Shown piece after piece: positions 12,982 through 22,433 of a stretch of 64,000 bases of DNA. Position 1 is the first letter of the stretch. The number at the start of each line of letters is the position of its first letter. Location: NCBI RefSeq assembly GCF_029227915.1, contig NC_079875.1, forward strand, positions 8,305,001 through 8,369,000. Direction: 5' to 3'. The stretch comes from Hydractinia symbiolongicarpus. Lineage: Eukaryota; Cnidaria; Hydrozoa; Anthoathecata; Hydractiniidae. Both the position numbers and the translations under genes were made by a program. The notes beneath the pieces are model-generated. The model worked only from the letters and a program-made list of their open reading frames with translations. It was not told where the DNA came from and did not search any database.

Positions 12982-15900
12982 GTTTTTTTACTTAGCAAAT
13001 GTAAGTGTTGATTCTATATTTTGTTTTTGGATATTATTGTTAACCATACATAATGTGGTCCTGTAATAAGTGCAGACACATTAATACATTTTAAACCCTA
13101 ATTTTCTGTAACTTTGTCTTGTTTTTATCAAAATAGAAAGATTTCCATCTCATTCTTTCAATTACTAACTCAATTTTTATTTTTATTTTACGGTGGTCAA
13201 AACAAGTAGTCTTGCTCACAAATACTTAACATTAGATACAGGTCTGGTCAGCCAGACTAACATGTGAAACTAATTTCGACAGAGTGTTTTAAATTTATTG
13301 TAACTTAGGATTTCATAGGGCTAAACGTAAAGAAAGCAATTTTCGCACTTATTAGAATACAAGCCTATCAAAAAAGGGAGGAAAGCGATCACTCTTGCTC
13401 ACGCAAAGAATTTGAGAAATGAGAAACTAGTTGAGCCATAAATTGCTCACCCAATTCCCAATTTGTCTGGCTGAGCAATATCAATTCATCTCCCACGGAA
13501 ATCAATGTTATCTTTCTTTACATTAAAAAATAAATAAAATATATAAAAGAGACAAGATAAAATAGATAAAAAAATGTATATAATAAAATGTGTGTTAAAA
13601 ACTTTTTCAGTTAAGTTCAACCTTATTAAGATGTTCGCCCAGTCTAAATTATTGTTACTTTGGGTGAGCAATTTGTTCTTACTTTCTTATTGATATGCTT
13701 GGAATAGTGTGGCAGTTTCTAAATCACATTGGCAAAATTTAGAGCTCATTTTTAAATTTTGAGCTCAACAAAACACAAAAAAATGTTTTAGCCACCTCCT
13801 AAATTAAAAACATTTTTTTTACCGGGGATAAATAATACACAACAAAAAATAAATTAAATGCGTAAAGGCAGAAAAAACGGCATTTAATCAAATATATTTT
13901 AGGGTTTTCTGTAATGATTTAATTATACAAAAGTGCTGACAAACTGTTTTTAATGATGTAGTTGCAGAGCCAAAAAAATGTCACTTCATTTGTTGCTTAG
14001 GGTTTGTTTGTGCATTGCCGTAGGATCTAATCGAACTATACTCTGGAAAAACAATTCCTTTTTTCTTTAAATTATCTTTGGCTTTTTTTACGCACGTGTG
14101 ATTGCACAGAGTCCAAGGGACTTCTCATTTGCAATTTTAGCACAGAAAATTATTACAGACAGTATCATGTTTTAAAAATACGCTGTTTTATATGTCCGCA
14201 AATGCTGAACAATGTCTTGAATTACAAAGACTGCCACTGCCTTTAACCCTATTCAAGCTTTAAAGAGGGCTGATTCAAGACCCCTTAACCAACCCACCTC
14301 TACCCTTTTTTATATGTGCGACATGTTGAACGTTCAGTAAATTTCACAAGCTGCATCTCAAATAAAATTCCTTTGGAATAAAAATCATGCACAACCTGCA
14401 TCTCAAATAAAAGTTAATATCTAGTTTAATATCACAGCAGCAGCTGTGTGAGAAGATATATGCAGAATTATTTTTATCTTTTTTAAAAAAATTGTTTAAG
14501 AGAACTTTGTGCAAAATCATTTTTATCTTTTTAAAAAAAACAATTGTTCGTAAAGAACTTTTGTTTTACTTTGTCACGCAAAGGCGTTTTGCCTATAAGT
14601 CTACAGCAATGTACAGTACAGGAAAAAGTGAATATTATTTAAAATTTCTCATGCATACATTTAAAAATGTCTAACTAGCAAAAGTACCTGGTAAATCCTA
14701 ACTGCCCGCATTATCACAGATAGCCTTACTAAATGGGACCCAACATTTTTGTCAGTCCAGGTAAAATTTCACTAGATTTTTGAATGTGAAAAAAAGAAGC
14801 AAGACATGGTGACCATCAATACAAGTTAGGCTAATGATATTTAGGCTAACTTTAGGGCCCTTGTATAACTTGCCTGGGTAAAAAATGTGGGTGTACAAAG
14901 TGAATGTACTCAGATCTATATCAGAATGGGGCCTGGGGATGTTGTATATAACATCCTGGCAAGGAAGATAAAAATTGCAGAATAAAACAGTCTGGGGAAG
15001 AAATAAAGTAGTTGTCCCAGAGGTTTTCTTTGCTTATCCAAACATTACTTCCATGGATTCTTCTTTAAAGGGTTTCCTGCATTGAAAATGACATTTTATA
15101 TATCCACATTTTATAAATCCACTTAGGTGACTCCAATTTAATTATTTGTTCTATGGGCCCAACAGATCCTAATTTTCACGAAAACAAAAGAAGAAGAATA
15201 TCAAATAAATATAAGAATAATATTAAAGTTTTAAATAAAAAACATTTAAAAAAAAACAACATTTTCTCATCCCATCTCATCAAAATAAAATGAGCATAGA
15301 AGATATCAATGATGTTATTTTTTGTTGGTTGAATATCCATCTACAATTTTACTAAACAAGGTGAATCAATAACGTTACTTTAGGATCACCATTGGTAAGG
15401 CCACTGGAAGTTGATTCTTTGTTTGTGGTAATTTGTTGCGATAAAACTAAAATGTGTGGTGCGCTAATTTTATCACAAAAATAGTTAATGTCTTAAACAG
15501 AAGTTTAAATTTTTATGTGATTTATAACAAAAATTAGCTACGTTCGCTAAAATAGTTGTAATACAAAAAGTTGTAAAAATGATTTTAACGCTAAATATTC
15601 TCAAATAAACAACCTAAACATAAATTTAAATTTTCCTATAAAACTGCGCAAAAACATTAAAATAACACTAAAATTGTTTGTTTTATTATTTCAAGTAGGA
15701 GAAGAATAACTAGCTGTAAAAGTTTCGAAACAGCGCAAGTATAACTTGCTGTTATATTTCAAAACAATACAAGTATATTCTTTACAACTTTTAAAACAGC
15801 ACAAGAATAATTCTTGCTGTATTAACTTTTAAAAACAAGTTTTCAATCATGCAAGTATTTTTATCTTTTCACCTTGAGAACTACATATTTTTCAGTGAGA

Positions 15901-16370
15901 CAAATTATTATTATTCGAAAATACATGCGAAAATATTATGCGAAAATACATAGAAAAAAACTGTTGTCGTAACACCCTTCTCCGTTTTTATTTTTATTAT
16001 TCTTTTTGTTGTTCCGACCATACATTCTCGATAAAATTATTTTTATTTTGCCAACCGACCCTCCGTAAGTTACTATCAACTTCGCCCGTAAACAACTAAT
16101 TAAATGGGAATCGCCTTTGGCAGAAGGACAATAAAAAATAGTTTTTTTTAGTTTTTTGCTGATATCAGCAGTGCAGAAAAAAAGAATTGGCACAATATAG
16201 TTTATTGGTTGCCTGTAATGAGTGGCGGTTAAGACGCTGATCAAAATAATGTATAGGATTGCCGAGGAGATAAAAGGGTTAAAATTTTGCTGACGTTAGC
16301 AAAGGCATGCCAAAACACACATAAATATTTTTTTGGTAACTTATTTACCTGCTACTTTCATCTTATAGAT
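12982..16370. other. Intergenic, no gene recognised
   Basis: About 3.4 kb of AT-rich DNA. Several open frames of 60-100 codons are present but none resembles a known protein or has convincing exon borders. Minor structure includes a duplicated CTGCATCTCAAATAAA motif (about 14,350 and 14,398), short repeats of TTTTTATCTTTTTAAAAAAA near 14,470 and 14,520, and loosely repeated CAGC(A/G)CAAG motifs around 15,733-15,820. Confidence 0.4.
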
Positions 16371-16740
16371 CTTGAAATGCTGATCAAGAAAATGTATAGC
16401 ATCATGTACTTTTGACAAACGGTTGCAGATATTTTAGGGTTTGAAGGTTTTTTAATGACGTAATCAACCCGTCCATTCCGAAACTGATTTGGGGACCCAG
16501 GTTTGTGAAACTTACCCAAATTGGTCACTAGTTACCCACGTGGTAAAAAATCATTGGCCTCACCGACTCGTTTCAAAGTTATTTGGCCTCAAAATTTTAG
16601 GTGCACTGTAATGGCTTTATCAATTTAATATAGGATATTGACGTTAAAGTAGTGTTATTGCCGTTGCGCCATAATGTCAAGAAAATTAACATATTAGACA
16701 TATATTTTTCGGCAACATCAAAGGAAAATGAACACATCCA
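16371..16740 (+). repeat. Interspersed repeat, copy A
   Basis: This approximately 370-bp stretch (from CTTGAAATGCTGATCAAG to GGCAACATCAAAGGAAAA) is present in inverted orientation at about 30,265-30,640, and its left half is present again at about 59,797-60,010. Shared blocks include CTTTTGACAAACGGTTG, GGGGACCCAGGTTTG, TTACCCACGTGGTAAAAA and GATATTGACGTTAAAGTAGT. No coding capacity or terminal repeats were identified. Confidence 0.75.
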
Positions 16741-16825
16741 CTTTACAGACACACACACACACAGTCTCTGTATTATTATAAAGATGTTATTAGAGGATAA
16801 AAATTTTTTTATCACGTCTTTTAAT

Positions 16826-17140
16826 AGCGCTGCAACTTAGTGATTATAACTCTTGCACTTTGTGCGAAAGACTGGACTTGAACTCCCTTGCCAGCAATTC
16901 AACATGTGCGAATGAATGTTACCATAGCCCATGGGTTAAACCAAACCATGTGAGGGAAATTGGGGAGATGATGCTTAACAGGAGTTGTCTAGTAGAGCGC
17001 GGGCCCTAATTTTGTCTGCATAGCTCAAAATGAGCATTAAATACTTTAGGATTCCCCATCTAAGCCATGGCCCCTCCTGGAAATAATAGACAGGGTATAT
17101 CCCTTGATATTAGTGAGGCAAGCTAGCCATGTAAAATATG
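16826..17140 (+). mobile_element. tRNA-derived SINE, left copy (older)
   Basis: The head resembles a tRNA with RNA polymerase III boxes: a box A-like TTAGTGATTATA and a degenerate box B-like GACTTGAACTCC. The body contains CATGTGAGGGAAATTGGGGA, AGTTGTCTAGTAGAGCGC and GGCCCCTCCTGGAAATAATA. A second copy follows directly at 17,142, so the period is about 316 bp. This copy has more substitutions in the promoter boxes than the second. Confidence 0.8.
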
Positions 17141-17141
17141 T

Positions 17142-17516
17142 GGCGCCGTAGATTAGTGGTTATAGCTCTCGTACTCTGTGCGGGAGACCGGGGTTCGATT
17201 TCTCTTGACGGCGATTCAACATGGGCGAGTGAATGTTGCCATAGCCCTGGGTTAACCCAAGCCATGTGAGGGAAATTGGGAAGATGGCACACTGTGTGGG
17301 CCGTTGGATGTTGCCGGGAGTTGTCTAGTAGAGCGCAGGCCCTAATTGGGTCTGCGTCGCTCAAAATGAGCATTAAATACTCTAGGACTCTCCATCTAAG
17401 CCATGGCCCCTCCTGGAAATAATAGACAGGGTATATCCCTCGATATTTGTGAGGCTAGCCATGTAAAATATGCACATCTATCTATCTATCTATGCACATC
17501 CATCTATCTATCTAAG
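17142..17516 (+). mobile_element. tRNA-derived SINE, right copy, with (TCTA)n tail
   Basis: Starts GGCGCCGTAGATTAGTGG, with box A-like TTAGTGGTTATAG and a near-consensus box B GGTTCGATTTC. The body is shared with the copy at 16,826. It ends in a (TCTA)n/(CATC)n microsatellite at 17,473-17,516, typical of SINE 3' tails. The tRNA-like head could fold with an anticodon-arm-like stem (CTCTCG with CGGGAG). Mobilisation would need LINE machinery, not seen in this window. Confidence 0.85.
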
Positions 17517-17664
17517 AGTTTGCTTTTTTGCAGATACTAGATTGGAAAGAAACCAATAAATATTGAACTCTTTATCCACATCAGATATATTTTGAATATA
17601 AGAAAAAAAAATTGAGGTAAGATTTGCTTATAGTAAAAACCATGAAGAAGTTAGGAACTGTATA

Positions 17665-17711
17665 CAGTGCCGATCGCGAGTAAAGCTACACATTTTCGAG
17701 AGTAAGAGTAC
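17665..17711 (+). repeat. Left terminal inverted repeat of mariner element
   Basis: CAGTGCCGATCGCGAGTAAA and the following bases match the reverse complement of 21,579-21,625: perfect for the first 28 bp, then about two-thirds matched. TA precedes it. It contains TCGCGAGTA. Confidence 0.92.
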
Positions 17712-17892
17712 AAAAATAAAACAGTGAGAGTGCGAGTAATTCACTCCCGAGTACAACGCGAGTACAACTAAAATGATATTACTCGCATTTTTGTTAATCA
17801 TACTCTCAATGATTAATTATATTTTTACTCGCAAGTGTACTCACATAAGTACAGTTTTTAAAGTCAAAGTAATACGCGCGTGAACACATTTA

Positions 17893-18136
17893 ATTTTTTT
17901 GCGAGAGATATTAAATTGTAAACGTTAAAAAAATCAAGTTAAAAAAATTAAACTTTTTTTGCGAGAGATAATAAATTGTAAACTTTAAAAAAATTAGGTT
18001 AAAAAAATTAAACTTTTTTTGCGAGAGATATTAAATTGTAAACTTTAAAAAAAATTAAGTTAAAAAAATTAAACTTTTCTTGCGAGAGATATTATATTGT
18101 AAACTTTAAAAAAATTAAGTTAAAAAAATTAAACTT
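17893..18136. repeat. 60-bp tandem repeat inside mariner element
   Basis: Four copies with exact 60-bp spacing, each carrying GCGAGAGATATTAAATTGTA followed by TTAAAAAAATTAAG-type A-rich sequence (GCGAGAGATA at 17,901, 17,961, 18,021 and 18,081). They lie between the left end and the transposase 3' end. Confidence 0.88.
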
Positions 18137-18437
18137 TAATTTTAAATAGTGAAAAAGACTGTGTTGTTTAGAAAGTAAAACAAATTTATTGTGGCATAAA
18201 AAAACTGAGAGTAAGAGATTACATGTTTTTTTTTAATTTTTTTTTTGCCTATTAATAAAAAGTCTGTGCCCAGAACTACGTTTCAATATCATCAAAAACA
18301 TTGAGGATAAAAAGAGAAAAAACAAACAACAACAAAAGTATAGTAAAAAATGTATTAGTTGTTAAAATGAAAGTATATATACAAATAACTTTTACCGTTC
18401 AGTTTGAATGTTCAGTTTTATTACATAAAGTAGTTTT

Positions 18438-19457
18438 TTAAAAACCAGATGCCTTTCCGTTTCTTTCAATGACTTTCGGAATTACCTTGCGTAAGTGTGA
18501 AATATACTTTCGGCATTTTTCTGGCGTCACAGCCGACCATATTTCCGAAATTGCATTTACCAATTCTTCTTTCGTGTGCGGTTTATAATCATTTCGAATT
18601 TTTTCCTTCATTTCATGCCAAAAGTTTTCTATAGGGTTCATGTCTGGTGATTCAGGCGGGGTTTTCCACCAGTTTATTTGATTTTCCTGCATCACTTGCG
18701 ACGCTTTCAAACTGGTGTGTTTGGGGTCGTTATCTTGCATAAACCTATGCCCATCTGGAAATACATCGGAAATAAACGGTTTCAACGTATTTTTTAAAAT
18801 TTCTTCAGAGTAGAACTCTTTGTCCATTATGCCGTGAAAAATTAAAATTGGAGATGCGCCACGTTTTGATATGCATCCCCAAACGTTAAGTTTAAAAGGA
18901 TGTTTTGGTTTTCCTTTTAATTTTGCTGGCTCCCACCAGCGATGAAAAGATACCTTTCCGTTCCAGTCCATTTGAATGCAACTCTCGTCTGTCCATAAAA
19001 CATTGCCGAAATCATCTTCCATTTCTTGTACTTTTTTAGCGAAGATAAGCCTTTTTTGACGATTTACTTCCCTTACAAGTTGACAGTACTTTGTCCCAGT
19101 GGAGTACCAACCGAGACCACGTCTTAATCTTTTGATTTTACTTGTAGAAAAGCTAACATTAAATTGCTGAAGCAAAAGTTGTCCAAGCTTGTTAGCAGTG
19201 AGTTCGTCGTTTTTCTCCATGCAGGTGTCGATAAAATCGAGAATGGGGTTTGTAACATTTATTGGTGACTTCGGTTTCCTTGGAAGATTTGCGATAGAAT
19301 GATGCTTGGCCCACTTTTGAAAAAGACGATATATCGCTGACCTTCCAACATTATATCCTTCACTTTTAAGTCTTTTCTTAATTTCGGTGACACCAAGGTT
19401 TTCATTTTTTAAATTGATAATTCTTTGACGAACATGATCAGGTAATTGTTTCCCCAT
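18438..19457 (-). CDS. Tc1/mariner-family DD34E transposase
   Basis: Intact 339-aa frame. The N-terminal third contains paired helix-turn-helix DNA-binding sequence (about residues 5-60, with VTEIKKRLKSEGYNVGRSAI, and about residues 80-125 around TANKLGQLL and STSKIKRLRRGLGW). The catalytic domain has the three acidic residues in recognisable contexts: LWTDESCIQ, FMQDNDPKHTS and SPDMNPIENFWHEMK. There are 34 residues between the second D and the E, the DD34E signature. It cuts and pastes the element by a two-metal mechanism at TA sites. The start ATG lies at the edge of the repeat spacer, which must contain its promoter. No stop or frameshift interrupts it, so it may be active. The C-terminal GF ending is common in Tc1 relatives. 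Confidence 0.96.
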   Translation of the reverse strand: MGKQLPDHVRQRIINLKNENLGVTEIKKRLKSEGYNVGRSAIYRLFQKWAKHHSIANLPRKPKSPINVTNPILDFIDTCMEKNDELTANKLGQLLLQQFNVSFSTSKIKRLRRGLGWYSTGTKYCQLVREVNRQKRLIFAKKVQEMEDDFGNVLWTDESCIQMDWNGKVSFHRWWEPAKLKGKPKHPFKLNVWGCISKRGASPILIFHGIMDKEFYSEEILKNTLKPFISDVFPDGHRFMQDNDPKHTSLKASQVMQENQINWWKTPPESPDMNPIENFWHEMKEKIRNDYKPHTKEELVNAISEIWSAVTPEKCRKYISHLRKVIPKVIERNGKASGF

Positions 19458-19534
19458 TTCGAGTGCTCCTTCTTTTTGGTTTGTTGATAAGAAATAAAAA
19501 ACCGAAAAACAAATTCCCTATTAATCACTTCTGT

Positions 19535-20165
19535 TTTTTCACTCCCGAGTACAGTTAGAGTAAGAAATAAAAGAGCCGAAAATTTCATTCATCATTTAAT
19601 AACCTTTGTTTTTGTACTCCCGAGTATAGTTAGAGTAAGGGATAAAAAAGCCGAAAATCGAATTTCTTATTTAATGACTCTGTTTTTTCGCTCCGGAGTA
19701 CAATGAGAGTAGGAAATAAAAAAAAGCCGAACATTTTATTTATCATTTAATAACCTTTGTTTTTGTACTCTCGAGTATAGTAAGAGTATAAAACAAAGCA
19801 GGTAATTAAATTTCTTATTTAATGACTCTGTTTTTGCACTCCCGAGTACAATGAGAGTAGGAAATAAAAAAAAGCCGAACATTTCATTCATCATTTAATA
19901 ACCTTTGTTTTTGTACTCCCGAGTATAGTAAGAGTATAAAACAAAGCAGGTAATTAAATTTCTATTATAATGACTTGTTTTTGCACTCCCGAGTACAATG
20001 AGAGTAGGAAATAAAAAAAAGCCGAACATTTCATTCATCATTTAATAACCTTTGTTTCTGTACTCCCGAGTATAATTAGAGTGATAAATAAAAAAGCCGA
20101 AAATCAAATTCCTTATTTAATGACTCTGTTTTTGCACTCCCGAGTACAATGAGAGTAAGAAATGA
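19535..20165. repeat. Tandem 70-78-bp units with CTCCCGAGTA motifs between divergent genes
   Basis: About nine units follow each other, each opening with CTCCCGAGTA (variants CTCCGGAGTA and CTCTCGAGTA), then GAGAGTA or similar, then an A-rich stretch with AAAAAGCCGAAAA and a TTATTTAATGACTCTG or TTTAATAACCTTTG block. Two unit types tend to alternate. The array fills the gap between the divergent transposase and BEN genes, so it is probably their shared promoter and a binding array for an element-encoded protein (inference). Confidence 0.88.
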
Positions 20166-20244
20166 AAAAAGCCGAAAACTAGCTATAAAAGAGTTTGCTT
20201 CTTTAGGAATTCATTTTAAGTGTCTTCATTTATCTGAGTTCACT

Positions 20245-20922
20245 ATGGCATCATCATTTTTCAGTCAAACAAGAGTTAAAACATACAAATATGCATGCGT
20301 CTTCTTCGATGAAGATAAATGTATTAAAGTTTTTCCGAATTATCCCGAGCAAACAAAGCAGTGCACGTGCGATTGTGCTGCTATGCGACAAATCATTGAA
20401 AGACTAGAAAAGCGACTAGCTGCGTTGGAAGGGAATGCAATTGCCTTATCCGCAAACTTTATCGACGACAGTGACGAAGCATTACCTTCAGTCCAGGGGT
20501 TGTCTCCACTAAAGGCGATGCAGAGGACGAATATTGATGATGACGATTTTCAAATAAATGAAAGATTAAATAGAAAAAAATACAAGGTGGACACAGCTCC
20601 TACTATAGAAATTCCGACCGAATTCTGGCCGATAGCCAATGAAGTGAGACAAGGGGCGACATCTTTCAAAAACTTTAGCTATCTGTTGCTGGCTAAATTA
20701 TTTGACCACAAGGAGCTTGTAGGAAGAAATTGTCGAGGAGTTAAAAAACCTGCGATTGATGGCTACAAACAAGATATTGTTAAAGCTTTTTGTTGGAAGT
20801 TTTATCCAACCAACATGGCTGCACCGGGTGCATGGAGGGACTGTCAACGTGCAATTGATGAATTTATACGACGTAGCAACAGAACAAAGAAAAATTATAA
20901 ATCATGCATGTTGCAGTCATAA
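20245..20922 (+). CDS. BEN-domain protein encoded by the transposon
   Basis: A 225-aa protein if translation starts at the ATG at 20,245 (MASSFFSQ). The frame is open from an earlier ATG at 20,149, but that one lies within a repeat unit of the spacer. The first 40 residues (YKYACVFFDEDKCIKVFP) resemble the short N-terminal module found in many animal BEN proteins. A coiled-coil-like helix follows (MRQIIERLEKRLAALEG), then an acidic linker. The C-terminal 100 residues match a BEN domain: FSYLLLAKLFDHKELVGRN, a GVKKPAID patch, DIVKAFCWKFYP, and a final helix with WRDCQRAIDEFIRR. BEN domains bind DNA in chromatin regulators and some viral proteins. Its position, divergent from the transposase inside the inverted repeats, makes it an accessory gene of the element, perhaps a repressor or end-binding factor (inference). 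Confidence 0.82.
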   Translation: MASSFFSQTRVKTYKYACVFFDEDKCIKVFPNYPEQTKQCTCDCAAMRQIIERLEKRLAALEGNAIALSANFIDDSDEALPSVQGLSPLKAMQRTNIDDDDFQINERLNRKKYKVDTAPTIEIPTEFWPIANEVRQGATSFKNFSYLLLAKLFDHKELVGRNCRGVKKPAIDGYKQDIVKAFCWKFYPTNMAAPGAWRDCQRAIDEFIRRSNRTKKNYKSCMLQS

Positions 20923-21419
20923 AACTCTTTCAGTTAATAACTTTTTTGTAAATATTTTTTTAGATGTAAATATTTTTTATTTTTAGATTTTTTTAAAAAA
21001 ATATATCATTAAACATTAAACTGTTTTTTTTTATAAAAAAAATCCCTCACGTTATTTTGTTGCTTCGATCTTTAAACATCCCAACAAAAACAAAAAGATA
21101 ACAAGCTTAGTGACGTCCTGTTTCTACGGCGATATTTTAAAATTATACAGATTGTTGTCTGAGTTATAAAGCAATGTTTGTTGAAAAATATTCAGAAAGC
21201 AAAGTCTGCATGTGGCAATTGATCACCATAACTATAATTAGATATCATTCTGACTCTGTGTTTGCGAAAGAACATGCTGGAAGTGATTTCACATAACGAA
21301 AGTAGCGAAAGCATTTAAAGAAGAGACACAAAAGTTGAACTTAAAAATTTATTTTTTAATTATAAACTAAATTAAAAAAAAATTAAATGGTGAATTAAAA
21401 TTAATGTCTTATGTTTTTC

Positions 21420-21600
21420 TTTAATATAACTCGCGAGTAACATGATATATTTTTTTAAAGATTTACTCGCGGGTAGTTTAATTATTGCGTACTCGCGTTA
21501 TTAAAAAGATTACTCTCGTTTATTTTACTCGCACTCGCATTGTACTCTCACTCTGAACTATTTTACTCGCATTTATTTGCACTCGTACTCTCAAAGATGT
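21420..21600. repeat. Right subterminal cluster of ACTCGCGAGT-like motifs
   Basis: Motifs ACTCGCGAGTA, TACTCGCGGGTA, TACTCGCGTTA, TACTCTCGT, TACTCGCACTCGCA and TACTCTCA occur in quick succession before the right terminal repeat. They mirror similar motifs at 17,695-17,880 on the left. Confidence 0.8.
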
Positions 21601-21625
21601 GTAGCTTTACTCGCGATCGGCACTG
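21579..21625 (-). repeat. Right terminal inverted repeat of mariner element
   Basis: Ends CTCGCGATCGGCACTG, the inverse of the left end, and is followed by TA. Confidence 0.92.
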
Positions 21626-21675
21626 TATTTGTACGCACTTTAATATGACATAAAGTGCGTATTAATAGTGCGTAG

Positions 21676-21753
21676 CGCTATTCATACGTAGAAAAAAGGA
21701 AAAAGAATCCTAACCCTAACCCTAACCCTAAAGCACTTTACGTACGAATAGCG
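21676..21753. repeat. Telomere-like (CCCTAA)n run in a hairpin loop
   Basis: A 23-bp run of nearly four CCCTAA units (21,709-21,731) lies between inverted arms CGCTATTCATACGTA (21,676-21,690) and TACGTACGAATAGCG (21,739-21,753), which match at 14 of 15 positions. The repeat equals the animal telomere motif but is far too short to be a telomere. Confidence 0.65.
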
Positions 21754-21759
21754 GATGAA

Positions 21760-22431
21760 CATATACATACGCAAAAATGGGCAAAAGTGCGTACGAATAT
21801 ACACTACGAAGAAGTTATGGTATGGTGGCAAAGCAGAGTTGCTATCTAGCAGACAGATCATAGCAATTATAATGTAACAAGAAGAAGCCAATTAATGAAC
21901 AAAGAGTCGTTTTTAGGAATGCTAGATCAAAAAAGAAAGCAATTATAATTGAATTTATTTCAAAACCGGATATTTTGAATATAAGCGATTTTATGAGGTG
22001 GGAGATTATGGGGGAGAAGGTTAAAAATGCTTAATGGGTGACGAAAAGAACTGGAGAACAAAGTATTTAGAAAGCTATTTAGTACGATACTTCGACATAT
22101 AAATAATCTTAAAGGTTGTGTTTGGTTTAACTCGATTTACCAGTAAAAAAGAAGACGAACTACTTCGCCAGTGTCGACCACTATGTCGCTGCCATTTTTG
22201 TTATGCTTGTTAGAGCCATGACCATTTTTACTGAAATAATCAAAGGAAATGTTACGGCCTATTACCAGGTCCCTCTTTTTAACTTCGTGTCCGCAGGGTT
22301 AAGATTGTTGAGGACACTGTAAAAAACAACTTCAGCTGAAAATCTACAAGCAATTAAAACTACTTTGTTAACCCTATTTCGGTGGGGGTAGAGTGGTCAT
22401 TTTATTATCCACATCGGGGTTTTCTAATACA
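21760..22431. other. Spacer between two transposons
   Basis: About 670 bp of AT-rich DNA between the telomere-like hairpin and the Mutator-like element. No gene or clear repeat was recognised. Confidence 0.4.
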
Positions 22432-22433
22432 TT

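Larger units (their letters stand above)
17665..21625. mobile_element. Complete Tc1/mariner-type transposon carrying a BEN-domain gene
   Basis: This 3,961-bp element is bounded by inverted repeats starting CAGTGCCGATCGCGAG (identical for 28 bp, imperfect to about 46 bp) and flanked by TA on both sides (17,663-17,664 and 21,626-21,627), the classic Tc1/mariner target duplication. It holds two divergent genes: an intact DD34E transposase on the minus strand and a BEN-domain protein on the plus strand. Between them is a spacer of tandem units each with a CTCCCGAGTA-like motif. Subterminal regions contain many further CTCGCGAGTA/GAGAGTA motifs. Most Tc1/mariner elements are 1.3-2.4 kb with one gene, so this one is long and has an extra gene. 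Intact frames and matching ends suggest recent activity. Confidence 0.93.

Noticed and set aside
15936-16244. Minus-strand open frame of 102 codons
   Set aside because: Low-complexity Asn/Lys stretch, no splice context or recognised motif.
17142-17215. tRNA gene
   Set aside because: The tRNA-like head has pol III boxes but no clean cloverleaf or anticodon, and is continuous with a repeated body and microsatellite tail; it is a SINE.
21709-21731. Chromosome end
   Set aside because: Only about four CCCTAA units, embedded in normal sequence.
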